Positions 8,272 to 14,851 of a stretch of DNA of 64,000 nucleotides are shown here, in pieces. The stretch lies in the NCBI GenBank assembly GCA_937974555.1, contig CALJKR010000049.1, positions 1 through 64,000 on the forward strand. Reading direction: 5' to 3'. The notes under the pieces are model-generated. The model was not told where the DNA came from, did not search any database, and saw only the letters and a program-made list of their open reading frames with translations. The translations under genes were made by a program, and so were the position numbers. The stretch is from an uncultured Flavobacteriales bacterium (lineage in GTDB: Bacteria > Bacteroidota > Bacteroidia > Flavobacteriales_D > Sanyastnellaceae). Within the stretch, counting starts at the first letter, position 1; each line of letters opens with the position of its first letter.

Positions 8272-10155
8272 ATGAAATTACCCATTCAAGATAAAAAGTT
8301 CCGGTGGCTTCTTCTTTGTGTGGCCCTTGCTGTCACTCTTGAAGTGCTCTCCCTTGTCGATATAGAACTGCCAATGCCATACGCACCCTTTGCCTACGCG
8401 GTATTGATTTTAGGTATTGGCTATGAGGTCTTGTTGAATGGGATGAAGGCGTTGTTCAAATTGAAATTCAGTAGTATCAACCTGTTAATGTTGATTGCGG
8501 CCATTAGTGCTTACTATTTGGGTGAGTATTCTGAAGCCGCTGTCGTTATCGTGTTATACACATTGGGCGAACGTCTTGAAGAAATCGGTATCGGCCAAAG
8601 TAAATCCGCTCTGAACAACCTCGTGGAAAAAACCCCGAAGACTGCGGTAATCAAAGAATCCGGTCTGGCCATTCCGATCGAAAAAATTAAAGTCGGATCG
8701 ATAATTCAGATAAAACCGCATGACATGATTCCGCTTGATGGTGAAATATCTTTCGGCGAAACTTCGATTGATGAATCCGCCATTACTGGAGAACCCATAC
8801 CCAAAGACAAACATGTAGGGGATTATGTTTTTGCAGGAACACTTAATCGCAGTGGTTTTATAGAAGTAAAAACTACCAAAAGATCAAGTGATTCCACGTT
8901 CGCCAAAATTGTTCAACTCACTTTCCAGGCAACGGCGAATAAATCCGACACACAGAAATTCATTCAGAAGTTCTCTAAAATTTATACGCCATCAATCATG
9001 GCGTTATCCTTTCTCGTGTTTGCTATTCCTGTTTTCTTTATGGGTGGAGCGGTCAATGAATGGCTCAATCAGGCGATCACACTTCTTGTAATTGCTTGTC
9101 CTTGTGCGCTTGTCATTTCTACTCCCGTGGCGATTTATGCAGCCATTGGCAATGCCTCATCGAAAGGTGCATTGGTAAAGGGTGGAAAGTTCATCGAGAC
9201 TATCGGTCGCATTCGCGCCATCGCTTTAGACAAAACGCGCACCATTACATACGGTAATCCTGTTGTCTCCGACGTGTCACCGCTCGGTGGAGAAACGCGA
9301 GAGCATCTTCTCGCTTGTACAGCAGGCGCTGAAATTTTTTCAGAGCATCCGATTGCACAAGCCATCGTTGATGCCAGCAAAAAGGAAGGCTTTGAACCCC
9401 ATAAAACAGAAGGGTTTCAAAGTGTCATGGGTAAAGGCGCAATCGCCAAATGCATGGTGTGTGAAGTTGAAACGATCTTCTTAGGCAAGTTGTCGTTCAT
9501 TAAAGAACACCAACCCGTTTCCAATGAAGCGGAAAAAATCGTTGAGAAGCTTTCTTCCGAGGGCAAGACAAGTGTAGTAGTAAGTTTTGGTGACGGTGTT
9601 GCTGGTGTGATCGGGTTGATGGACGAAATCAAACCGGACAGCGCCGAAGCTCTGAAAGAATTGCAACAACTTGGAATTACACTGATTATGCTAACGGGTG
9701 ATAATGAGAGAACGGCCATGCATGTAGCCAAGACAGTCGGAATCAATGAAGTCTTTGGTGGCTTATTGCCGGAAAACAAATCGGACAAAATAAAAGAGTT
9801 ACTGGTCATCCATCAATATGTGGCTATGGTTGGTGATGGTATAAATGATGCTCCCGCTCTTGCACTGAGCAATGTCGGGATTGCGATGGGAGCCGCCGGT
9901 AGCGATACCGCCATCGAAACCGCCGATATCGCTTTGATGAACGACAAGCTTTCTCTCATTCCTTTTCTTGTGCGTCTAGGCAAAAAAACTATTCGCACAA
10001 TTCGCATAAATACTATAGGAGCCATCACTGTGAAAGTGGCATTTATTCTCTTGGCCTTTTTGGGTTATAGCAACCTTGTGCTTGCGATTGCTGCCGATGT
10101 GGGCGTTACCGTTATTGTTATTCTCATCAGTTTAAGTCTCGCACGTTTTAAATAA
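8272..10155 (+). CDS. P1B-type heavy-metal-translocating ATPase (Zn/Cd/Pb-like)
   Basis: ATP-driven metal exporter of 627 residues with no N-terminal HMA domain. Seen in order: TM helices, the actuator loop (DESAITGEP), the metal-binding TM motif IACPCALVIS (Cys276-Pro-Cys278), the phosphorylation loop, SEHPIAQAI of the nucleotide domain, TGDN (about 475), GDGINDAPAL (about 521) and a last TM pair with VKVAFILLAFLG and ADVGVTVIV. CPC plus Lys and Asp in the last TMs fits the P1B-2 (Zn/Cd/Pb) class. The phosphorylation motif reads DKTRT (Asp320 to Thr324), with Arg323 where Gly is near universal. The rest is intact. It follows the HMA gene by 10 bp. Confidence 0.92.
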   Translation: MKLPIQDKKFRWLLLCVALAVTLEVLSLVDIELPMPYAPFAYAVLILGIGYEVLLNGMKALFKLKFSSINLLMLIAAISAYYLGEYSEAAVVIVLYTLGERLEEIGIGQSKSALNNLVEKTPKTAVIKESGLAIPIEKIKVGSIIQIKPHDMIPLDGEISFGETSIDESAITGEPIPKDKHVGDYVFAGTLNRSGFIEVKTTKRSSDSTFAKIVQLTFQATANKSDTQKFIQKFSKIYTPSIMALSFLVFAIPVFFMGGAVNEWLNQAITLLVIACPCALVISTPVAIYAAIGNASSKGALVKGGKFIETIGRIRAIALDKTRTITYGNPVVSDVSPLGGETREHLLACTAGAEIFSEHPIAQAIVDASKKEGFEPHKTEGFQSVMGKGAIAKCMVCEVETIFLGKLSFIKEHQPVSNEAEKIVEKLSSEGKTSVVVSFGDGVAGVIGLMDEIKPDSAEALKELQQLGITLIMLTGDNERTAMHVAKTVGINEVFGGLLPENKSDKIKELLVIHQYVAMVGDGINDAPALALSNVGIAMGAAGSDTAIETADIALMNDKLSLIPFLVRLGKKTIRTIRINTIGAITVKVAFILLAFLGYSNLVLAIAADVGVTVIVILISLSLARFK

Positions 10156-10597
10156 AGTAATAATAGGGATAGAGCCGAACTGTAACCCTTTCTCTTTTGC
10201 TAATTAATCTATCTTCCGTGCGATTAGGAGTGGACAAAAGAAAACGATTGTTTTGAAAGTTTAGCTCACACTAGTTGTCCTTTGCCAACTGCATGGTTTT
10301 CGGAGGTAAAATATTGTTGTGGATTGTTTTTGAGTAATCAAGATAACTTCAATTTAACCTTCATTTCACTTGCGCTGTTATTGAAACTTATTCATTAATA
10401 GAATACGTAAATAATTCGAGCAAAATGATTCTCAATTCAAGAAAATTTCGGATGCTTCCATCCTCCAATATTATTGTCTTTCTGGAATTATAGAATAATG
10501 TGTATACTTAGTTCTCCAAATCTCTTCACAGAGAATCAAATGGAAACTCGAGATTTTTAAAAGCAGCAAACATTGCTTTCACAAACGCAATGTTTTC
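10156..10597. other. 442-bp AT-rich gap between the ATPase and the small-membrane-protein module
   Basis: No open frame, tRNA or clear intrinsic terminator is visible. It separates the metal genes from a module of different character and probably contains the promoter for the gene at 10598. Confidence 0.4.
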
Positions 10598-10840
10598 ATG
10601 CACCCTACTCACGACACAAGCACATTTACTACTGTTTCCGGCATGGTCGGGGGCGTTGTAAAGGCGATTTCTGCTAAGCCGCTGCTAATGGCGGTCAGTT
10701 TCGGCACTCTTACGAATGTTATGTTCTATGCTGCGGCTTCCGCGACAGTGGGCTACTTTGTAAAACTTGGTCTCGACCGTCTTTCAGACCGTTTCAAATC
10801 GAACCATAACAATCAAAACTCCACCAAAGTAAATGAATAA
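10598..10840 (+). CDS. Small membrane protein of unknown family
   Basis: This 80-residue protein has a Thr-rich start (MHPTHDTSTFTTVSGM), a long hydrophobic core (about residues 20-55, with GTLTNVMFYAAASATVGYFV) and a basic, Asn-rich tail. Size and shape resemble small single- or double-helix phage-type membrane proteins, but I recognise no family. Its end overlaps the start of the next gene by 8 bp, so the two are translationally coupled. Confidence 0.55.
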   Translation: MHPTHDTSTFTTVSGMVGGVVKAISAKPLLMAVSFGTLTNVMFYAAASATVGYFVKLGLDRLSDRFKSNHNNQNSTKVNE

Positions 10841-11333
10841 GTTGGTGGGCATAGGATTGATTGGTGCTGGGGCTTATGGTCTCATTCAACTTCTTCGCAT
10901 GAAGAATGTGAGTGATTCTATTTCTACCAAGCTCGTCAATCCTCGTGTCCACAAGGTTAGCCTCTCTGGATTGACTTTTCGAACAGAGGTTTCCATCAAC
11001 AATCCTACTCGTGATAGTATAACGGTTACTAAGCCTGTTGTAACGCTCACTACCAACGGTAAGCTCTTAACTCAGTCCGCATCAGAAAACAAAACGATCA
11101 CCATTGAGCCCCTCAACGTCACGCAAATTGACACCATTGAGCTGACTCTGGGTTGGACAGTCATCGGCACGTTCGTAGTTGGTATTTTGAAAAAGATACC
11201 GGAGATCATACAAGCTCACAATGCGGGTAAACCAACCAATATGGCTGAGGCGCTTGGTATTCCGATGGAGATGACTTTCTCCACTTACGCCAATGGAATT
11301 TTCTATCAATCAACTCCTGAAAAGATTCTGTAA
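10833..11333 (+). CDS. LEA-type-2-like beta-sandwich protein with N-terminal anchor
   Basis: This 166-residue protein begins with a glycine-rich hydrophobic helix (LVGIGLIGAGAYGLIQLL). Next comes a segment that reads like a water-stress/LEA-2 domain: ISTKLVNPRVHKVSLSGLTF, VSINNPTRDSITVTKPVVTL, then a second hydrophobic stretch (TLGWTVIGTFVVGIL). LEA-2 domains form Ig-like sandwiches and occur in diverse membrane-associated proteins. The stop overlaps the next start (TAATG), so it forms a three-gene cassette with its neighbours. Role unknown. The neighbouring transglutaminase-like protein suggests a cell-envelope or virion-associated function, which is inference. Confidence 0.6.
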   Translation: MNKLVGIGLIGAGAYGLIQLLRMKNVSDSISTKLVNPRVHKVSLSGLTFRTEVSINNPTRDSITVTKPVVTLTTNGKLLTQSASENKTITIEPLNVTQIDTIELTLGWTVIGTFVVGILKKIPEIIQAHNAGKPTNMAEALGIPMEMTFSTYANGIFYQSTPEKIL

Positions 11334-12406
11334 TGGCAAATTCCAAAGCAATATCCTATCAGGCGGAGATTACCTCAGGACCGCGCTCAATCCGAAATGG
11401 ATTCGAGTTCGACAAGTATTTCCCGAAGCCAGAGGAAAGAGATCGCATCATCATCAAAGATGGTGAGGTACAGGACACTGTCGGGCTTATGGAGAAAGTG
11501 GTGCACAAGTATTTGGTAGATACTTCACGCATTGCTCCAATGCTGAAGAAAGGCTCTGTTGAAGAGACTTGCCGAAGCATATGGCAGTTCATCTACAACT
11601 ACATTCAGTACAAACTTGACAAAAAGGGCTTGGAACAATTGCGCAGACCTGCTCGATCATGGGCAGAGCGTAAGACTGGTGTTGACTGTGATTGTATGAG
11701 CATTTTCGCTTCAAGCATTCTTACCAATCTCAAGATTCCACACAGTTTCAGAATTACCAAGTATTCGGCGGATCACTGGCAACATGTTTATGTGATCGTT
11801 CCTGACGGACGTGGAAAGCATTTCACAATTGATGCAGTGGTTTCTCAATTCAACTATGAGAAGCCATTCTCAGAAAAAATGGATTACCCTATGAGTTTAA
11901 ATGGAATCAACGTTGCCGTGTTGAGCGGCGTAGGTAGTGATTTGGAGAATGCAGTTCTCGCTCCTGGACTAACGGGGGTTGGCCTTGGAGCTACTCCTGC
12001 TTCTAGCAAGTCTGAGTTGAACAAGCTGTACCAACATCTTGTGGACACTCGAAACAGCATCAAGAAAAACCCTCGCATGGTTTCGTCAATTGACGATCCA
12101 GAAGCTGTGGTAAAGATGCTGGACTATGCAATCCAATATTGGAATACCGATAAGCGAGATCATGCTCTCACAATTCTCGAAAAAAACGAGGAGCAACTGA
12201 ATCAGCGCAATGGCTTTTCTGGCTTGGGCGACGATGTGTTCGATTCTGACGAATTCGTTCTCAGTGGCCCGGGCAAGAAAGGCTTTTTCAAAGGAGTAAA
12301 AGAGGCCGTGAAGGATGTAGGAAAGGGCATCAAAAAGGCCGCAAAAGTTTCATTTGGAATGCAAGGCACTTCTCAAAAATGCGCAACTCGAGCGCTATGT
12401 GATTGA
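11333..12406 (+). CDS. Transglutaminase-like (papain-fold) protein, 3' end replaced
   Basis: The 357-residue frame has the transglutaminase-core triad: Cys in TGVDCDCMSIF (about 117-127), His in SADHWQHVYVIV (about 143-154) and Asp in FTIDAVV (about 164-170). Such domains act as proteases or cross-linkers. The later part contains a helical section (ELNKLYQHLVDTRNSIKKN), a glycine-rich linker and a lysine-rich amphipathic segment (GVKEAVKDVGKGIKKAAK). The last ~16 residues belong to DNA from a broken four-helix-bundle gene in another frame, so the native C-terminus has been lost by recombination near 12355-12365. Translationally coupled to the LEA-like gene. Confidence 0.75.
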   Translation: MANSKAISYQAEITSGPRSIRNGFEFDKYFPKPEERDRIIIKDGEVQDTVGLMEKVVHKYLVDTSRIAPMLKKGSVEETCRSIWQFIYNYIQYKLDKKGLEQLRRPARSWAERKTGVDCDCMSIFASSILTNLKIPHSFRITKYSADHWQHVYVIVPDGRGKHFTIDAVVSQFNYEKPFSEKMDYPMSLNGINVAVLSGVGSDLENAVLAPGLTGVGLGATPASSKSELNKLYQHLVDTRNSIKKNPRMVSSIDDPEAVVKMLDYAIQYWNTDKRDHALTILEKNEEQLNQRNGFSGLGDDVFDSDEFVLSGPGKKGFFKGVKEAVKDVGKGIKKAAKVSFGMQGTSQKCATRALCD

Positions 12407-12655
12407 TCAATTGGGACGCGCCTCCTATAGCGTGGTATTGAACATTGCAGAAGGCTCAGGCCGCAATAGCACCAATGCCGTCGCAATTTCTTCACTATTT
12501 CCCGGGCTTCCATTTTTGAATGTGTTGCCATTCTTGATATGATGAAACTAGAAAATCGAATCGATGAGGTCAAATATGTACGCAATCTCACCACAAGCGC
12601 TGAGCTCTCGAAGATGTTGTACGTGATGATACGAAACTTGCAAACTATCAAATAG
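12363..12655 (+). pseudogene. Four-helix-bundle (S23/intervening-sequence type) protein, truncated and frameshifted
   Basis: One frame gives ALLKNAQLERYVIDQLGRAS and VVLNIAEGSGRNS, the signature of the small four-helix-bundle proteins first noted in 23S rRNA insertions. A one-base shift near 12470 moves the match to another frame (RRNFFTISRASIFECVAIL, then MMKLENRIDEVKYVRNLTT) and on to a TAG at 12653. The first helix and the start codon are absent: the sequence is joined directly to the end of the transglutaminase-like gene. Both the 5' deletion and the frameshift are visible directly. This is a dead gene at a recombination joint. Confidence 0.85.
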
Positions 12656-12719
12656 AAAGACCCTGAGAATTGGAATGAGAATGGATTATAATTTCACCTA
12701 ACCATACCTAAGCTGTTTC

Positions 12720-13013
12720 TCATTCAATTTCTTTATCTATATAACTTCTAATATCCTCAACGTACTGCCTGAAAGCCTTGATTCCTTTGGCTGTGACATT
12801 GCACTGGGTAACGGGATAATTCCCTTTGAATCCCTTTTGTATTTTAATATAACCAGCCTTACAGAGCTTATCTAGCTGTAAACTTAAATTTCCTGAAGTT
12901 GCTTTTGTTTTTTCTTTGAGGTAGACGAACTCCGCGGATTCAAGTCCTATTAATAAAGACATAATGGCCAACCGCAATTGGGAATGAAGAAGGGGGTCGA
13001 GATCCTTAAACAT
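12720..13013 (-). CDS. Winged-helix (HTH) transcriptional regulator
   Basis: This 97-residue protein consists almost entirely of a winged helix of the ArsR/MarR-like fold found in Bacteroidota: MFKDLDPLLHSQLRLAIMSL, the recognition region TKATSGNLSLQLDKL, the wing YIKIQKGFKGNYPVTQCNVT and a final helix with KGIKAFRQYVEDI. No metal-binding cysteines are seen. It overlaps the upstream membrane-protein frame by 8 bp, so they are co-translated. This pairing usually means an autoregulated regulator/membrane-protein unit. Ligand unknown. Confidence 0.85.
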   Translation of the reverse strand: MFKDLDPLLHSQLRLAIMSLLIGLESAEFVYLKEKTKATSGNLSLQLDKLCKAGYIKIQKGFKGNYPVTQCNVTAKGIKAFRQYVEDIRSYIDKEIE

Positions 13014-13995
13014 CGGCTTTCCGCATCAATAATCCAGGTATGATAGCAGATACCACAGAAGACATCGCTGCAAAACCATACTGAGATTCCAAATCACTCG
13101 TTAGTGTCAAAATGGCTAAAAGCATGGATAATCCACCCAAGATTACCGAAGGATAATGCTTTGATATGCCACCAACCATGAATACCGTAGAACCCAGGAA
13201 CAATGGAAACAACGCCAATGACAACGAATTACTCATCCAAATAGAAACCATTGTTACGATACCGTATACCGAAGCAAATCCAACAAAAGACCAGAAATAT
13301 ACCTTTTCCAATGCTTGTTGCAGTTCCCTTTTCGTGAGTTTGCCAGAAGAAGGACGAATTGCCCCGGATTCATACAAAGCAGTTACGAGTTCAAGCAAGT
13401 CGGTGTCCGATCGATTCCACAGCAGTTGTTGTATCGCGGGCTCTTCTGCTGTGTCAAGAGCCCCACGGACAGGAAACGTGGGAGGTGGAATGGTCGAAAC
13501 CGATGCGGTTTGCATCAGCCTAAAGCGCGATTGTGTCGAGCGTATTTTTCGGAGTAAGTAGTCCTCTAGGGCTACGATGACAGTTTTTTGTAGCTCAATA
13601 AAGTGCAATGTTTTTTTTTTCAAGGTATCGAATTGAGAGCCATCAAATCGGTATTTGATGAGCCCTTCCGCCTTGACGCTGGACAATAGGATTTCAGTAT
13701 TTTCTGGTAAATGAGAATTCCGAATATCCCGAAGCTCTGAGTGGAGCGTTTCCAGAAAATCCAAGGAGGATAGCATGTCCTTGCAGCGTTGAATGTCTGA
13801 TTCGACTTGGTTTTTAGCGCGAGAAGCAATGGCATTGAGGTGATTCCAATAGTCACCGGCATTGACAAAGGAATTGATACTAAAGAGGGAGTCTGATTCA
13901 TTTTCGAAGAGATTTAGTCGTGGCTTAGATTTCATCTTCATTTCGACCTTACGAACAGAAATTTCACTCACAATTTCTTTAAAGGATTCATGCAT
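13006..13995 (-). CDS. Chimeric frame: RteC-like regulator N-part fused to membrane-protein C-part
   Basis: The frame codes 329 residues from ATG 13995. Residues 1 to ~227 are soluble and end in RSDTDLLELVTALYESGAI, then GKLTKRELQQALE. This resembles RteC proteins of Bacteroidota conjugative transposons, whose conserved part reads TDLxELIxAL-SG and then continues into FNI and YYR motifs. Here it switches at the 55-bp repeat into YFWSFVGFASVYG and four hydrophobic helices, which belong to the membrane protein begun at 331-1. So neither parent is whole: RteC lacks its C-terminal motif and the membrane protein lacks its own N-terminus. The fusion may be real recombination or an assembly join. 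The RteC assignment is moderate. Confidence 0.6.
   Translation of the reverse strand: MHESFKEIVSEISVRKVEMKMKSKPRLNLFENESDSLFSINSFVNAGDYWNHLNAIASRAKNQVESDIQRCKDMLSSLDFLETLHSELRDIRNSHLPENTEILLSSVKAEGLIKYRFDGSQFDTLKKKTLHFIELQKTVIVALEDYLLRKIRSTQSRFRLMQTASVSTIPPPTFPVRGALDTAEEPAIQQLLWNRSDTDLLELVTALYESGAIRPSSGKLTKRELQQALEKVYFWSFVGFASVYGIVTMVSIWMSNSLSLALFPLFLGSTVFMVGGISKHYPSVILGGLSMLLAILTLTSDLESQYGFAAMSSVVSAIIPGLLMRKADV
13260..13314 (+). repeat. 55-bp exact direct repeat, right copy
   Basis: Second copy of the 55-bp sequence at 1-55. To its right the minus-strand frame changes from membrane-protein sequence to an RteC-like regulator while staying open, so this copy is the fusion point of two unrelated proteins. 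Confidence 0.9.
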
Positions 13996-14018
13996 AAAAC
14001 GTTTTGGGAGTTTTTATA

Positions 14019-14035
14019 GTTAGACCTAGTCTAAC
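14019..14035. promoter_or_regulatory. Perfect 7-3-7 palindrome upstream of the rteC-like gene
   Basis: GTTAGAC-CTA-GTCTAAC lies 24-40 bp before the rteC-like start codon. Size, symmetry and position fit an operator for a dimeric regulator. Confidence 0.5.
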
Positions 14036-14065
14036 GGGAAATGTTAAAAAGCGTTCCATTTTGCC

Positions 14066-14137
14066 GGTGCAATGGTGCAATAGAATCAGTAGTGCAAAAG
14101 TGCAATTCCCTATGTATAGGGATTGCACTTTTGCACT
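14066..14137. promoter_or_regulatory. Six-copy array of an 8-bp motif (RGTGCAAW), part of it a long palindrome
   Basis: Direct copies: GGTGCAAT at 14066-14073 and 14074-14081, AGTGCAAA at 14091-14098, AGTGCAAT at 14099-14106. Inverted copies: ATTGCACT at 14122-14129 and TTTGCACT at 14130-14137. The last four form a 16-bp perfect inverted repeat whose centre (CCCTAT-GT-ATAGGG) is itself palindromic. Head-to-tail paired units like these suggest cooperative protein binding (operator or iteron-like), or a cruciform/hairpin. No T run follows, so it is unlikely to be a simple terminator. Confidence 0.65.
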
Positions 14138-14338
14138 GGATACAAGATTCGGGGGGAATAGCTTTGCATAAAATGCATTTGTCATGAAAAATGGCTCTGC
14201 GCAAATAATATGCGCAAACACCAGTACTCACGGATTTTGATGCTTAGATTTCTGACCCAAAAAGCTATTGTTCCTTTCAAAAATCGATTTTCGAAGGATT
14301 TAGGAATCTAACTCTAAAGAAAATTTTAAGTTGCGAAC

Positions 14339-14369
14339 TTGTAAAACGTAGAAATTCTTACTACATTTG
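14339..14369 (+). promoter_or_regulatory. Bacteroidota-type promoter of the copper operon
   Basis: TTG at 14339-14341 and TACATTTG at 14362-14369 are separated by 20 bases, matching the phylum consensus TTTG-N19/20-TAnnTTTG. The ATG of the first gene is at 14386, so the leader is very short. Confidence 0.6.
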
Positions 14370-14385
14370 AGGGAAGCAAACAGAA

Positions 14386-14778
14386 ATGAAGAAAATTGGG
14401 TTCATACTCATGTTTAGTCTATACACTTTTTCCTCTTTAGGAATAAGTGTTACACTTCATTTCTGCGGTGGAAGTTTTGATCATTTTTCCTTCGGGAAAG
14501 ACGATAAAAGTCCCTGCACTTGTGGTTTTGGAGAAATGAAACGAAGTTGCTGCAAAGATGTTTACCTAGATTGTCGTATTTCTTCGAAGCAAATCTCTAA
14601 TGAAGACGTGGCAACGACGTTCCAGTCTTCTGATTTTATCATAGAGTCCTTTATTCCATTTGAGAATCTTGCCTTTCTGTGGTTTTCTGATAATTTCAGT
14701 TGGTCGAATGAATACAGACCACCTCCTAAATGGGGTGGTTTAGAAATTTTCAAAGCAATTAGGTCGTTTCGGATATGA
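14386..14778 (+). CDS. HYC_CC_PP family protein
   Basis: This 130-residue protein starts with a hydrophobic signal (MKKIGFILMFSLYTFSSLGI). It carries the three short motifs that give the family its name: a His-x-Cys near LHFCGGSF, the pair KRSCCKD and the late ERPPP-like YRPPPK. Such proteins occur near metal-resistance genes in Bacteroidota. Function is unknown, but the conserved Cys and His suggest metal binding outside the cytoplasm. It is the first gene after the promoter at 14339-14369 and precedes six further + strand genes with small gaps or overlaps. Confidence 0.8.
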   Translation: MKKIGFILMFSLYTFSSLGISVTLHFCGGSFDHFSFGKDDKSPCTCGFGEMKRSCCKDVYLDCRISSKQISNEDVATTFQSSDFIIESFIPFENLAFLWFSDNFSWSNEYRPPPKWGGLEIFKAIRSFRI

Positions 14779-14851
14779 AATGACCTTTCTGTGCTTGGCC
14801 CATTTCTAGGGCTTTTCGACTTTTCAATTTAACAAACAAAATTTTATCAAA

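Larger units (their letters stand above)
13996..14385. other. 390-bp control region between rteC-like gene and copper operon
   Basis: No gene is supported here. It holds a 7-3-7 palindrome, a six-unit array of an 8-bp motif and the promoter of the + strand operon, each listed separately. Confidence 0.6.

Noticed and set aside
1..13314. Interpretation of the 55-bp repeats as insertion-sequence ends or target-site duplication
   Set aside because: No transposase; the repeat is coding sequence of the membrane protein and far longer than target duplications.
14091..14137. The long palindrome as an intrinsic terminator
   Set aside because: No T run on either side, and the two outer motif copies show it is part of a larger repeat array.
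13988..14221. Minus-strand frame over the RGTGCAAW array
   Set aside because: Composition follows the repeat array and no known protein features appear; treated as non-coding control DNA.
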